A stretch of DNA of 64,000 bases from Streptomyces sp. CB02980 (GCF_014451325.2 NZ_JACSCH020000003.1:434001-498000); one strand, 5' to 3'. Counted from the stretch's first letter, positions 28,475-37,749 are shown. A program made the numbers and translations. The notes: generated by a model from the sequence alone, not told the origin.

Positions 28475-29565
28475 GTGAGCGACGTAGGGGATTGGGGCGT
28501 GGGCTCGGTGCGCTGATCCCCGCTGCTCCCCAGGAACGGCAGTCGCCGTCGAATGGCGTGGGCGTGGCCTCGCCGGGTGCGGCCCCCGCCATGGCGTCGA
28601 GCCGGGGGGTGGCGGCCGCGAAGCTGGCGTCCCTCCCGCAGAGCGCGCAGCCCCCGGAGTCGGCTCCGTCGTGGAACGACGCCGAGCCGGTGGTCCGGCC
28701 GGAGTCTCCGGCGGGTGCCTACTTCACCGAGCTTCCGCTCGACTCCATCGTTCCCAACCGGCACCAGCCGCGTGAGGTCTTCGACGAGGACGCCCTGGCG
28801 GAGCTCGTCGTCTCCATCAAGGAGGTCGGCCTCCTCCAGCCCGTGGTCGTGCGCAAGACCGATGACGAGGGCTACGAGCTGGTCATGGGTGAGCGGCGTC
28901 TTCGGGCGTCCAAGGAAGCGGGTCTTGAGCGGATCCCGGCGATCGTCCGGGACACCGATGACGAGAAGATGCTCCTGGACGCGCTCCTGGAGAACCTCCA
29001 CCGCGCCCAGCTGAACGCGATCGAAGAGGCTCACGCCTACGAGCAGCTGCTCAAGGACTTCGGCTGCACGCACGACCAGCTCGCGGAGCGGATCGGGCGC
29101 TCCCGCCCGCAGATCTCCAACACGCTGCGACTGCTGCGTCTCTCCCCGCCGGTGCAGCGCCGGGTCGCCGCCGGAGTGCTCTCCGCCGGCCACGCGCGTG
29201 CGCTGCTCGGTGTGGATGACCCGGAGGCCCAGGACAAGCTGGCGTACCGGATCGTCTCCGAAGGCCTCTCGGTGCGTACCGTCGAGGAGATGGTGAGCCT
29301 CATGGGCTCCGAGGAGCCCGGCGGCGCGGTCAAGCCGACGAAGCCGCGAGCCGGGGGCCGGGTCTCGCCCGCGCTCACGGACCTCGCCTCCCGTCTTTCG
29401 GACCGCTTCGAGACCCGGGTGAAGGTCGACCTCGGTCAGAAGAAGGGAAAGATCGTCGTCGAGTTCGCCTCGGTGGAGGATCTGGACCGGATCCTGGCGA
29501 CCCTGGCTCCCGGCGAGGGACGGGTCATGGACCAGAAGAACGCCGAGAAGGGGGCGGAGGGCTGA
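28471..29565 (+). CDS. parB: Chromosome partitioning protein ParB
   Basis: A 364-residue protein. After a variable N terminus it shows the CTPase/ParB motifs ELPLDSIVPNRHQPREVFDE, GLLQPVVVRK and VMGERRLRASKEAGLERIP (including the GERR box). The DNA-binding helix-turn-helix is FGCTHDQLAERIGRSRPQIS, and the C-terminal dimerisation domain begins near SDRFETRVKVDLGQKKGK. It binds parS and spreads as a CTP-dependent clamp. Its GTG start overlaps the parA stop (GTGA), so the two are translationally coupled. Confidence 0.97.
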   Translation: MSERRRGLGRGLGALIPAAPQERQSPSNGVGVASPGAAPAMASSRGVAAAKLASLPQSAQPPESAPSWNDAEPVVRPESPAGAYFTELPLDSIVPNRHQPREVFDEDALAELVVSIKEVGLLQPVVVRKTDDEGYELVMGERRLRASKEAGLERIPAIVRDTDDEKMLLDALLENLHRAQLNAIEEAHAYEQLLKDFGCTHDQLAERIGRSRPQISNTLRLLRLSPPVQRRVAAGVLSAGHARALLGVDDPEAQDKLAYRIVSEGLSVRTVEEMVSLMGSEEPGGAVKPTKPRAGGRVSPALTDLASRLSDRFETRVKVDLGQKKGKIVVEFASVEDLDRILATLAPGEGRVMDQKNAEKGAEG

Positions 29566-29590
29566 CGCCTTCCGCTGTCCAAGGCCGCTG

Positions 29591-29633
29591 AGGGCGGGCC
29601 GTGCTCCGGTTTCACCGGAACACGGCCCGCCCT
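29591..29633 (+). terminator. Terminator after parAB
   Basis: A 13-bp stem (AGGGCGGGCCGTG with CACGGCCCGCCCT) containing an inner CCGG-TTTCA-CCGG hairpin, followed by TTGCC. Confidence 0.85.
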
Positions 29634-29724
29634 TTGCCTGTGAGCGGTGTCGTCCCGATCAGCCGATCGATACGATTCCAGGAGGCGTATCCGTGCTCGA
29701 TCGCGAGGGAAGTGAGGCGCGGCC

Positions 29725-30342
29725 GTGGGGCGTCGGCTCGTACCGCTCACGCTGGACAACCTTCCGGATCTGCCCAAGCGTTGTCGCTCCTGTGTCTTCT
29801 GGGAGCTCGACCCTGTCAGCGGAGAAGCCGCGGTGAAGGCGGGTCGTCCGGAGCAGGAGAAGGAGGCCTGGATCTCGGGGGTTCTCCTGGAGTGGGGCTC
29901 CTGCGGCCGGGTGGTCTATGTCGACGAGGTGCCGGTCGGCTACGTCCTCTACGCTCCCCCGGCCTATGTGCCGCGTTCCATCGCCTTCCCCACGAGCCCT
30001 GTGGCGGCCGATGCCGCGCAGTTGATGACGGCCTGGATCATGCCCGGCTATCAGGGACAGGGGCTCGGCCGGATGGTCGTACAGACCGTGGCCAAGGATC
30101 TGCTGCGAAGGGGCTTCAAGGCCATCGAGGCGTTCGGGGACGCCCGGTGGAAGGAGCCGGCCTGCGTACTGCCGGCCGATCATCTGCTGGCGGTGGGCTT
30201 CAAGACCGTGCGGCCGCATCCGGCTTTCCCGAGGCTGCGGCTGGAACTTCGGACGACGCTCTCCTGGAAGGAGGACGTAGAGATGGCGCTCGACCGGCTC
30301 CTCGGCGCGGTCCAGAAGGAACCCGTCCTGCGGCCGCTGTAG
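29725..30342 (+). CDS. GNAT family N-acetyltransferase
   Basis: A 205-residue protein with the GNAT acetyl-CoA motif at about 105-125 (AWIMPGYQGQGLGRMVVQTV, containing Q-x-x-G-x-G). Before it is GYVLYAPPAYVPRSIAF, and after it DHLLAVGFKTVRPHPAFPRL. An unusual N-terminal segment contains the paired-Cys stretch RCRSCVFWELD. This type of GNAT sits downstream of parB in many Streptomyces; the acceptor is unknown. The GTG start gives MGRRLVPLTLDNLPDLPKRC. A strong shared hairpin separates it from the convergent trxA. Confidence 0.88.
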   Translation: MGRRLVPLTLDNLPDLPKRCRSCVFWELDPVSGEAAVKAGRPEQEKEAWISGVLLEWGSCGRVVYVDEVPVGYVLYAPPAYVPRSIAFPTSPVAADAAQLMTAWIMPGYQGQGLGRMVVQTVAKDLLRRGFKAIEAFGDARWKEPACVLPADHLLAVGFKTVRPHPAFPRLRLELRTTLSWKEDVEMALDRLLGAVQKEPVLRPL

Positions 30343-30375
30343 CGTCGGGACACGAGGACGGCCCGCCCGGGACAC

Positions 30376-30412
30376 GAGAACGGCCCGCCCCCTTCCGGGG
30401 CGGGCCGTTCTC
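30376..30412. terminator. Bidirectional terminator between the GNAT gene and trxA
   Basis: A perfect 16-bp stem GAGAACGGCCCGCCCC with its complement around CTTCC, next to a parS pair. Confidence 0.9.
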
Positions 30413-30413
30413 A

Positions 30414-30429
30414 CGTTTCACGTGAAACG
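30414..30429. promoter_or_regulatory. parS: parS site (trxA 3' side, copy 1)
   Basis: CGTTTCACGTGAAACG; the 14-bp core is perfect and only the outermost base pair differs. Confidence 0.9.
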
Positions 30430-30444
30430 CTGCTTCTGTTTCAC

Positions 30445-30460
30445 GGTTTCACGTGAAACA
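30445..30460. promoter_or_regulatory. parS: parS site (trxA 3' side, copy 2)
   Basis: GGTTTCACGTGAAACA, one base off consensus, 31 bp after copy 1. A TGTTTCACGG half-site lies between them at 30437-30446. Confidence 0.9.
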
Positions 30461-30471
30461 GAGCGGGAGCA

Positions 30472-30804
30472 TCAGGCCTTGGTCGGCTCGACGAAGGCCT
30501 CGAGGTCGCGCAGGATGGCGGCCTTCGGCTTGGCACCGACGATCGTCTTCACGACCTCGCCGCCCTGGTAGACGTTCAGCGTCGGGATGGACATGACGCC
30601 GTACTTGGCAGCCGTGGCCGGGTTCTGGTCGATGTTGAGCTTCACGATCTCGATCTCACCGTGCTCGGCGGCGATGGCCTCCAGCGACGGGGCGATCTGG
30701 CGGCACGGGCCGCACCACTCGGCCCAGAAGTCCACCAGGACGGGCTTGTTGCTCTTGAGGACGTCCTCTTCGAAGGAAGCGTCGGTCACAGTCTTCAGGG
30801 CCAC
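30472..30804 (-). CDS. trxA: Thioredoxin
   Basis: A 110-residue thioredoxin with the active site in LVDFWAEWCGPCRQIAPSLE (Cys-Gly-Pro-Cys at about 31-34), the cis-proline in VMSIPTLNVYQGGEVV, and normal family length. It reduces cytosolic disulfides, using electrons from TrxB. The GTG at 30804 follows a perfect AAGGAGG site and is clearly preferred to the longer frame. It lies 46 bp after trxB and is presumably co-transcribed from the SigR-type promoter at 31889-31915. Confidence 0.97.
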   Translation of the reverse strand: MALKTVTDASFEEDVLKSNKPVLVDFWAEWCGPCRQIAPSLEAIAAEHGEIEIVKLNIDQNPATAAKYGVMSIPTLNVYQGGEVVKTIVGAKPKAAILRDLEAFVEPTKA

Positions 30805-30850
30805 AGCGGCCTCCTTGATCTCGCGGGGTGTGGGGTGAGGAGAGACGGGG

Positions 30851-31816
30851 TCAGACCGCGGGGGTCTCGGCCAGCTTCTCGCTGTCGGCGAGGGCGGCCA
30901 GGAAGCGCTCGGCGTCCAGCGCGGCGGAGCAGCCGGTGCCGGCGGCCGTGATGGCCTGACGGTAGGTGTGGTCGACGACGTCGCCGGCGCCGAAGACACC
31001 CGGGAGGTTGGTGCGCGTCGACGGGGCGGCGACCTTGAGGTAGCCCTCCTCGTCGAGGTCCAGCTGGCCCTTGAAGAGCTCGGTCCGCGGGTCGTGGCCC
31101 ACGGCGATGAAGAGGCCGGTGACGGGCAGCCGGCGGGTCTCGCCGGTCTTGGTGTCGCGCAGGGTCAGGCCGCTGAGCTTCTGCTCACCGTGGATCTCGG
31201 TGACCTCGCTGTCCCAGGCGAAGGAGATCTTCGGGTCGGCGAAGGCGCGCTCCTGCATGGCCTTCGAGGCACGGAGGGTGTCTCGGCGGTGGACGATGGT
31301 GACCGTCTTGGCGAAGCGCGAGAGGAAGGTCGCCTCCTCGATCGCGGTGTCGCCGCCGCCGACGACGGCGATGTCCTGGTCCTTGAAGAAGAACCCGTCG
31401 CAGGTCGCGCACCAGGAGACGCCGCGGCCGGAGAGAGCGTCCTCGTTCGGGAGGCCGAGCTTGCGGTGCTGCGAGCCGGTGGTGACGATGACGGCCTTGG
31501 CGCGGTGCACGGTGCCGGCGGTGTCGGTGACGGTCTTGATCTCACCCGACAGGTCCACGGCGATGATGTCGTCGGGGACGAGCTCGGCGCCGAAGCGCTC
31601 GGCCTGGGCCCGCATGTTGTCCATCAGGTCCGGGCCCATGATGCCGTCGCGGAAGCCGGGGAAGTTCTCGACCTCGGTCGTGTTCATGAGCGCGCCACCG
31701 GCGGTGACGGCACCTTCGAAGACCAGGGGGTTCAGCGACGCTCGGGCGGTGTAGAGCGCAGCGGTGTAACCCGCGGGCCCGGAGCCGATAATGATCACGT
31801 TACGGACGTCGCTCAC
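30851..31816 (-). CDS. trxB: Thioredoxin reductase
   Basis: A 321-residue flavoenzyme. FAD site: [20 protein letters not shown]. Redox-active pair: [13 protein letters not shown] (Cys-Ala-Thr-Cys). NADPH site: [19 protein letters not shown] and [14 protein letters not shown]-terminal FAD motif: [23 protein letters not shown]. It transfers electrons from NADPH to thioredoxin. The GTG at 31816 ([11 protein letters not shown]) starts right at the FAD domain; the longer frame runs through the promoter and is rejected. It sits just downstream of the sigM-anti-sigma pair, a synteny shared with mycobacteria. Confidence 0.97.
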   Translation of the reverse strand: MSDVRNVIIIGSGPAGYTAALYTARASLNPLVFEGAVTAGGALMNTTEVENFPGFRDGIMGPDLMDNMRAQAERFGAELVPDDIIAVDLSGEIKTVTDTAGTVHRAKAVIVTTGSQHRKLGLPNEDALSGRGVSWCATCDGFFFKDQDIAVVGGGDTAIEEATFLSRFAKTVTIVHRRDTLRASKAMQERAFADPKISFAWDSEVTEIHGEQKLSGLTLRDTKTGETRRLPVTGLFIAVGHDPRTELFKGQLDLDEEGYLKVAAPSTRTNLPGVFGAGDVVDHTYRQAITAAGTGCSAALDAERFLAALADSEKLAETPAV

Positions 31817-31888
31817 GGGTTTCTTCCTCGTCTCTGCAGACTGGCACTGCCTACGGGGGCGGTTGTCTCGGTCACTCTCACCCCACCC

Positions 31889-31915
31889 AACGGATCCTAA
31901 GGGGCGTACATTCCC
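31889..31915 (-). promoter_or_regulatory. SigR-type promoter of trxBA
   Basis: On the minus strand GGGAAT and GTT are separated by exactly 18 bases, matching the consensus GGAAT-N18-GTT of the disulfide-stress sigma factor SigR. It lies about 75 bp upstream of trxB. Induction of trxBA by SigR is known in S. coelicolor. Confidence 0.85.
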
Positions 31916-31955
31916 GAAACCGCCGCGCGGCACCGTCGCTGGACGGGGAGAGAGG

Positions 31956-32918
31956 TCAGGAGCGCGGGTACGTGCCGCTGAACAGCAGATCAGCGTCCGC
32001 GCTTCCGCTCCCGGTGGTCCGCTCCGCACAGGTGGCGTCGACCACATAGGCCTGGACCCGGTTGCTGTCCGCGGGATCGGTGAGCACCAGCAGGTAGGCG
32101 GGCTTCCCCTGGTATTCGCCCTGCTCGTGTTCCAGGACCGCGTCGGACCGGCCGATGCCGGCCAGGACACAGCCGGGGACGGCGGTGTCCCTGTTCCGCT
32201 CGGAGGCCCTGGGCTCGGCCTCGGCGGACATCGACTCCGGTCCGATTCCACGGGGTGTCCCGGCGGGCTGGTCCTCGGTGAGGAGCGCGCGGACCCGGTC
32301 CTCGACCGGGGAGCCGGAGAAGGGGTTCAGGGCCGCCCCGGCGACGGTGTCGGCCTTCTTGGTGTCCCCTGTCTCACCACCGGCGGTGATGTTGCCCGCC
32401 TGGCTGAGATAGAGGCTCGTGCCGAGGACCACGGCGCCGAAGGCGGCACCGAGCGTCGAGAGCAGGGCGATGCGCCGGCGGCGGGGCTTCCCGGCGCGCC
32501 CGGGGCCGGTGGCGGCACCGGAGCGCCCGGCAGGGCGATCCGTGCTGCGGCCTGCGGGGCGGTCCGTGACAGGGGCAGGAGAGTCCGCGGGAGCCGCTGC
32601 GGCGGTGGCGGGCGATGTTTCACGTGAAACGGGGGAGTCGCTCTCCGGCGTGGTGGCGTTGAGGAGGGCTTCTGCGGCGAGGGCGGCATCGATCCGTCCG
32701 GCGATCTCCGCAGGCATGCGGGGCGGCCCGGGAAGGGTGCCGAGCAGTCCTCGGATCTCCTCCAGGGAGGTCCGTACATCCGCGCAGAGGGGACAGTCGT
32801 CCAGGTGCCGGCGGACGGCGGCCGAACGGGTCGGTGAGAGGAGCCCCTCGGTCAGATCGGAGATTTCCGAGACGTCCGGGTGCTGTGTGGTGTTGGCCCT
32901 GCCGGCCGTGGAAGTCAC
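31956..32918 (-). CDS. Zinc-binding anti-sigma factor, probable partner of SigM
   Basis: A 320-residue membrane protein. The N-terminal anti-sigma domain has the zinc motif [13 protein letters not shown] (His-x3-Cys-x2-Cys), preceded by the typical [18 protein letters not shown] Pro/Ala/Arg-rich linker, one membrane helix ([22 protein letters not shown], about 155-177) and an extracellular region follow. ZAS proteins bind their ECF sigma factor and release it on signal. Its GTG start overlaps the sigM stop by four bases (GTGA), so the two are coupled. A parS site lies within its coding sequence. The redox-type motif suggests possible redox sensing, but that is inference. Confidence 0.92.
   Translation of the reverse strand: MTSTAGRANTTQHPDVSEISDLTEGLLSPTRSAAVRRHLDDCPLCADVRTSLEEIRGLLGTLPGPPRMPAEIAGRIDAALAAEALLNATTPESDSPVSRETSPATAAAAPADSPAPVTDRPAGRSTDRPAGRSGAATGPGRAGKPRRRRIALLSTLGAAFGAVVLGTSLYLSQAGNITAGGETGDTKKADTVAGAALNPFSGSPVEDRVRALLTEDQPAGTPRGIGPESMSAEAEPRASERNRDTAVPGCVLAGIGRSDAVLEHEQGEYQGKPAYLLVLTDPADSNRVQAYVVDATCAERTTGSGSADADLLFSGTYPRS
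32616..32631. promoter_or_regulatory. parS: parS site inside the anti-sigma gene
   Basis: TGTTTCACGTGAAACG, one base off consensus; read on the minus strand as PVSRET in the anti-sigma factor. Confidence 0.93.
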
Positions 32919-33619
32919 GTGCGCCCACCTCCGCCCTTCACAGCAGCTGGATCAGTCGGTCCGGTGTCCGTCGGCCCCGGCACCGGTGGGACGGATGTCC
33001 CCGGCGTCCGGTTCCTTCCCCCATCGGGGGCTTCGTTACCCACGGTGTCGGCGCGCAGATGAGTGACCATCGGAAGCAGTCGTGCCCGCCCGCGCGCACA
33101 GCGGCTCTTCACCGTGCCGGTGGGAACGCCGAGGATACGGGCCGCCTCCGCGACCGGGTATCCCTGCATGTCGACCAGGACGAGGGCGGCGCGCTGATCG
33201 GCGGGGATCGAAGCCAGTGCGGCGAGGACCTCACGGTGGACGTCCTGTCGCTCCACGGGAGCCTCGGCGGACTCGTGGGGTTCGAGGAGCTGCTCGAAGC
33301 GGTCGTTGTCGTCGACGGGTGAGGTCCTGCGCGAGGCCGTCTTGCGGAGACGGTCGAGGCAGGCGTTCACCGTGATGCGGTGGAGCCACGTTGTGACGGC
33401 CGACTGGCCGCGGAAGGTGTGGGCGGCCCGGAACGCCGACAGCAGGGCGTCCTGGACGGCGTCAGCGGCCTCCTCGCGGTCCCCCAGGGTTCGCAGGGCC
33501 ACCGCCCAGAGCCGATCGCGGTGGCGCCGTACGAGCTCACCGAAGGCGTCGGGATCGCCGGCGACATGGCGAGCCAGGAGTTCCTGGTCGTCCGTGGCGT
33601 CGTCTATCGGTCGGTCCAA
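32915..33619 (-). CDS. sigM: ECF RNA polymerase sigma factor SigM
   Basis: A 234-residue ECF sigma factor. Region 2 shows DPDAFGELVRRHRDRLWAVA and LGDREEAADAVQDALLSAFR, with the -10 binding stretch SAVTTWLHRITVNACLDRLR. Region 4 shows LASIPADQRAALVLVDMQGY and VAEAARILGVPTGTVKSRCA, the helix-turn-helix for the -35 box. A C-terminal tail of about 45 residues is unconserved. The TTG start at 33619 follows GGGGAGGGGG. By position next to trxB, parAB and murJ it is the SigM orthologue; its regulon is not readable from this window. Confidence 0.93.
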   Translation of the reverse strand: MDRPIDDATDDQELLARHVAGDPDAFGELVRRHRDRLWAVALRTLGDREEAADAVQDALLSAFRAAHTFRGQSAVTTWLHRITVNACLDRLRKTASRRTSPVDDNDRFEQLLEPHESAEAPVERQDVHREVLAALASIPADQRAALVLVDMQGYPVAEAARILGVPTGTVKSRCARGRARLLPMVTHLRADTVGNEAPDGGRNRTPGTSVPPVPGPTDTGPTDPAAVKGGGGRT

Positions 33620-33644
33620 CGGTGAGCCCCCTCCCCTGCGGTCG

Positions 33645-35333
33645 TCAGCCCATGATCTTGACTTCGCTCAGCTTGCCTCGGTAGCCCCCGTCGTTGGAGG
33701 GCAGTTCCGTCAGCCACACGAGAACGTAGCGGGTCGTGACGGGCTTGGTGAGCTTCAGGGCCACCTGGCTGCCGTCGCCGGCCGCCTGCGTCGTGTACGC
33801 GTCGGGCTGGGTCGGCTCCGACGTCGCGTCGGAGGGCGCCGTGCGCAATTCCACCGAGGTGTGGCCCATGAACGACAGGTCGACCGCGCTGATCTTCTGT
33901 GCCTTGCCCAGGTCGAGCACGAGGCCCACGCCGGTCTTCAGATTGGCGAAGTCGGAGCCGTAGTAGTTCTCGGTGTACCAGAACGTGCTGGGGTCGCCGT
34001 CGTAGGCGAGGTCTATGGCCTGGGGCTTCTCGGAGCCGTTCCCCAGCGGGTCGAAGTCGTGGGCCGACACGATGGTGACCGGCTTGGGAGGCGCGGGCTT
34101 CTCGTCGGCCGTCGGCGTCGGGACCGGAGCCTCCTTCTGTTCGGAGTCCGGCGCGAGGAGCCGGTCCGCGATCTGCCAGCTGCCGAGGCCCAGGGCGGCG
34201 ATCAGGAGGGCGGAGACGGCCCACTTCAGGGCCCTGCCGGTACGGCTCTGCAGCGGGGGCGGCGGGACGACCACCGGCTGGGTGATCGCCGGACGCGCCT
34301 GGGGACGTCCGTACGTGCCCTGCTGGTACGTGGTGCGCTGGTACTCGGGCGGGGCGGTGAACTCGGGCTCCGGGGGCTTCACGCGGGGCATGGCGGCCAC
34401 GGCCTTGGCCAGCTCGTCCGGAGTGGTGCAGGGCGGCTCCTGGCGCGAGGCGGTGGCCCCGTCGTTGGCCAGGGCGCGCATGGCGATCTCGGAGAGACCC
34501 CGGTGGACACCGGCGCGGACCTGGTCGGGCGGGAGCAGGCCGACGCCCTTGGGCAGGCCGGAGAGTCCGTAGGCGTCGCTGTCGTACGGCCAGCGCTGGG
34601 TGAGCGCGGCGTACAGGAGCGCGCCGATGGCCTCGGTGTCGCTGCGCTGCGGACGTTCGGCGGTGATGCCGCGCAGGGCGGCGTTCACGGCCAGGCCGCG
34701 GATCCGGTACTGACCGGTGGAGCTGCGCAGGACGGCGCTCGGCGTGAGCCGGAGGTGCGCGAGGCCTTCGCGGTGGGCGGCGGCCATGGCCTGGGAGACC
34801 TGGCTGACGAGCTGGTAGGCGTCGTGGGGCTCCAGGGGGCCGGCCGCGAGCAGCGTGGTCAGCTCGGTGGAGTCGGGCAGCCACTCGTGCACGACGTACA
34901 CGAGGTCGTTCTCCTCGACGGCGTCGAGGACCTGCACGAAGCGGGGGTCGCCGAGGAGGGCCGAGGAGCGGGCCGCGGCCAGGACCGAACGGGCCCGGGG
35001 GTGGTCGGCGGGCAGCAGGTGGACCCCGACGGCACGCCGTAGTTTCTCGTCGACGGCACGCCAGCTGCTGAAGCCGTCCAGACGGGTGACGCACTCCTCC
35101 AGCCGGTAGCGTCGGGCCAGTTTGTGGCCGCTGTGCAGTTCCGGAGCCGTGATGGAGGGCTGTTCGCCGCTCTGTCGTTCGACCGCCTTCTTGTCCGTGG
35201 CCTCGGCGGGCTGTTCCGCCGTCTTCTTCTTGTCCGCCACCCCGTCGGTCGCGGCCGTGTCCGCCTTGGCGGTCAGCGGGTCGTCACCGCTGTTGTCGGC
35301 CACGTCGACGGCAGCCGTGCTACGTTCCGCCAC
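33645..35333 (-). CDS. MviN-type pseudokinase with extracellular discoidin-like domain
   Basis: About 562 residues. A kinase-like domain spans about 70-330 (ARRYRLEECVTRLDG, VYVVHEWLPDSTELTTLLA, GLAHLRLTPSAVLRSSTGQY). The catalytic Asp of HRD is missing (HLRLTP) and no DFG or glycine loop is seen, so it is a pseudokinase. A membrane helix (KWAVSALLIAALGLGSWQIA, about 395-415), a Pro-rich linker and an extracellular beta domain (IDLAYDGDPSTFWYTENYYG) follow. In M. tuberculosis the same modules are fused to MurJ in MviN (Rv3910), where the phosphorylated pseudokinase recruits FhaA. Here it is a separate gene directly after murJ. GTG at 35333 follows AGGA. Confidence 0.9.
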   Translation of the reverse strand: MAERSTAAVDVADNSGDDPLTAKADTAATDGVADKKKTAEQPAEATDKKAVERQSGEQPSITAPELHSGHKLARRYRLEECVTRLDGFSSWRAVDEKLRRAVGVHLLPADHPRARSVLAAARSSALLGDPRFVQVLDAVEENDLVYVVHEWLPDSTELTTLLAAGPLEPHDAYQLVSQVSQAMAAAHREGLAHLRLTPSAVLRSSTGQYRIRGLAVNAALRGITAERPQRSDTEAIGALLYAALTQRWPYDSDAYGLSGLPKGVGLLPPDQVRAGVHRGLSEIAMRALANDGATASRQEPPCTTPDELAKAVAAMPRVKPPEPEFTAPPEYQRTTYQQGTYGRPQARPAITQPVVVPPPPLQSRTGRALKWAVSALLIAALGLGSWQIADRLLAPDSEQKEAPVPTPTADEKPAPPKPVTIVSAHDFDPLGNGSEKPQAIDLAYDGDPSTFWYTENYYGSDFANLKTGVGLVLDLGKAQKISAVDLSFMGHTSVELRTAPSDATSEPTQPDAYTTQAAGDGSQVALKLTKPVTTRYVLVWLTELPSNDGGYRGKLSEVKIMG

Positions 35334-35451
35334 CGTCGTTCCTGCCTCCCCATCCGTTGCGCCACATCCAACAGCCAAGCCAATTGTGCCCACAGTCGGA
35401 CGCTATGCACGACACGCGGTTCCCCCCGATGGTTGTGCGGGAGTTGCCGGC

Positions 35452-37704
35452 TCAGCGTCCCAGACGTCCGCGCACCATACCGACCAGGGTGTTCAGCTCC
35501 GCGATCCGCATGCGCTTGGCCGCGACGAAGAAGACACCGAGGAGCACCGCTCCGCCGACGATCAGGGCGACGAGCGAGCCCAACGCCCCCTCGCCGAGGA
35601 GCTTCAGCAGGCCGAAGCCGACGGCGCCGGAGACGATGGCGGCGGGCACGGAGGCCATGCACAGGCGGGCGTAGGTCCGCAGCACGTGGGTGCCGTCCAG
35701 GTCGCCGCCCAGCCGCTTGCGGAGGCGGCGCCAGGCGATGCCGACACCGACGGCGTAGGCCAGGCCGTACGAGGCGGCCATGCCGACGACGGCCCACTGG
35801 GCGGGCAGGACGACGTAACAGATCGCGGAGGCGGCCGCGTTGACGGCGGCGACGATGACCGTGTTGTAGAAGGGCGTCCGGGTGTCCTCGTAGGCGTAGA
35901 AGCCGCGGAGCACGACGTACTGGACGGAGTAGGGGATCAGGCCGAGGCCGAAGGCCATCAGGATGAAGCCCATGCCCTGGGCCGCCTCGGCGCCGCTGGA
36001 GGCGTAGAGCAGGGTGCACATCGGGACGCCGAGCGCCAGGAAGGCGAAGGAGACCGGGACGATCGCGACGGCCGAGTTGCGCAGCCCCTGCGAGATGTCG
36101 TCCCGGACGGCGCCCGGGTCGTTGTCGTGGGCGGCGCGGGAGATCCGCGGCAGCAGCGCGGCCATGACGGAGACCGTGATGATGGCTTGCGGCATGCCCC
36201 AGATCAGCTGGGCGTTGGAGTAGGCGAGGAAGCCGGCACCGTTCTTCCCGGACTCCTCACCGGCCGCCGTGGCGAGCTGGGTGACGACCAGGACGCCCGC
36301 CTGGTTGGCGAGGACGAAGAGCACGGTCCACTTGGCGAGCTTGACCGTCTTGCCGAGCCCGTGGCCCTTCCAGTCGAAGCGGGGACGGAAGCGGAAGCCG
36401 GTCTCCCGGAGGTACGGGATCATCGCCAGGGCCTGGACGACGAGTCCGAGCAGGGTGCCGATGCCGAGCAGGCGGATGCCGTCGTCGGGGATGGTCTGCA
36501 CACCCATGTGGGACTCGGCGGAGGTGCCGTAGACCCAGATGAACAGGCCGAAGGTGACGATCATGACGATGTTGTTGAGGACCGGGGTCCACATCATCGC
36601 GCCGAACTTGCCGCGGGCGTTGAGGATCTGACCCATCACCACATGCACGCCCATGAAGAAGATCGTGGGCAGGCAGTAGCGGGCGAAGGTCACGGCCACG
36701 CTGTTGGCCGCGGCGTCGTCGGCGATGGTGTTCGACATCAGCCGGATGAGCAGCGGCGCCGCGAAGACGGCCAGGACCACGATCGCGCCGAGCGCCACCA
36801 TCACCAGGGTGAGCAGGCGGTTGGCGTAGGCCTCGCCGCCGTCCTCGTCGTTCTTCATCGAGCGGACGAGCTGCGGGACGAAGACCGAGTTGAGGCCGCC
36901 GCCGACGGTGAGGATGTAGATCATCGTCGGCAGGGTGTAGGCGATGGTGAAGGTGTCACCGAGCAGGGCGGCGCCGAGCGCACCGGTGATCACCAGGCTG
37001 CGGACGAAGCCGGTGAGCCGGGAGACCAGGGTGCCGGCGGCCATCACCGCGCTCGACTTGAGCAGCCCCGAGGCGCGGCCGGACTTCTTGGGGGCGGGGG
37101 CGGGCATGGGATCCGGCTCCGGGGCGGGCGGGGGCACCTGGCCGGGCGTCTGCTGGTCCCGGTAGAGGTGCGCGAAGGCGTCCGGCTCGGGCTCCTCCTC
37201 GCCGGCCCGGGTCACCAGGTCGTCGACGCCGGTGAACTGGACGGTCCGCGCGTCGTCGCCGTACGGCAGGTGGCGGGAGGGGCCCTCGGGCTCCGGTGCC
37301 GGGGTGTGGGCCCACACCCGGGGGTCGGGAGCGTGGTGGGGCGCGGCCGGCTGCTGGTAGAGCGGCTGCGGCTCCGGGTAGGTGCCGGGCGGGGGCGGCG
37401 GATGCGCGGCGCGGTCGTAGAGCGCCTCGGTCACCGGGTCCTGCGCGGACAGGTCCTGGGCCCGGTACGGGTCGTGGGTGAAGGCGTCCTGGACGTAGGG
37501 GTCCTGGGCGTACGGGTTCTGCTGGTAGCCGTCCTGCGCGTAGCCGTCCGGCGCGTAGGGGGTGTGCCCCTGCGTGCCGGGGCCACCGGGCGGCGGGGGC
37601 GGCACCGGCGGGTGGCCGGAGCCGGGGGGTGCCGCGGGCGTCCCACCGGACGGCGGGGTGCCGCCCGCGCCCTGGCCGCGGTCACCGTCGTACGGCGCGT
37701 TCAT
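35452..37704 (-). CDS. murJ: Lipid II flippase MurJ (MviN family)
   Basis: A 750-residue protein. The first 195 residues are cytoplasmic and Pro/Gly/Tyr/Asp-rich, with repeated YAQD- and QDP-like motifs; the rest has about 14 membrane helices of the MOP exporter fold. Diagnostic stretches are MAAGTLVSRLTGFVRSLVIT, FTIAYTLPTMIYILTVGGGL and SVFVPQLVRSMKNDEDGGEA. It flips the peptidoglycan precursor lipid II to the outside. It sits upstream of the pseudokinase gene on the same strand, with a 118-bp gap. The ATG at 37704 (MNAPYDGDRGQ) is the only plausible start. Confidence 0.94.
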   Translation of the reverse strand: MNAPYDGDRGQGAGGTPPSGGTPAAPPGSGHPPVPPPPPGGPGTQGHTPYAPDGYAQDGYQQNPYAQDPYVQDAFTHDPYRAQDLSAQDPVTEALYDRAAHPPPPPGTYPEPQPLYQQPAAPHHAPDPRVWAHTPAPEPEGPSRHLPYGDDARTVQFTGVDDLVTRAGEEEPEPDAFAHLYRDQQTPGQVPPPAPEPDPMPAPAPKKSGRASGLLKSSAVMAAGTLVSRLTGFVRSLVITGALGAALLGDTFTIAYTLPTMIYILTVGGGLNSVFVPQLVRSMKNDEDGGEAYANRLLTLVMVALGAIVVLAVFAAPLLIRLMSNTIADDAAANSVAVTFARYCLPTIFFMGVHVVMGQILNARGKFGAMMWTPVLNNIVMIVTFGLFIWVYGTSAESHMGVQTIPDDGIRLLGIGTLLGLVVQALAMIPYLRETGFRFRPRFDWKGHGLGKTVKLAKWTVLFVLANQAGVLVVTQLATAAGEESGKNGAGFLAYSNAQLIWGMPQAIITVSVMAALLPRISRAAHDNDPGAVRDDISQGLRNSAVAIVPVSFAFLALGVPMCTLLYASSGAEAAQGMGFILMAFGLGLIPYSVQYVVLRGFYAYEDTRTPFYNTVIVAAVNAAASAICYVVLPAQWAVVGMAASYGLAYAVGVGIAWRRLRKRLGGDLDGTHVLRTYARLCMASVPAAIVSGAVGFGLLKLLGEGALGSLVALIVGGAVLLGVFFVAAKRMRIAELNTLVGMVRGRLGR

Positions 37705-37749
37705 GGTTACCCCACCTCATCGTCCCCGGCCGACCGGCCACGACATCGC

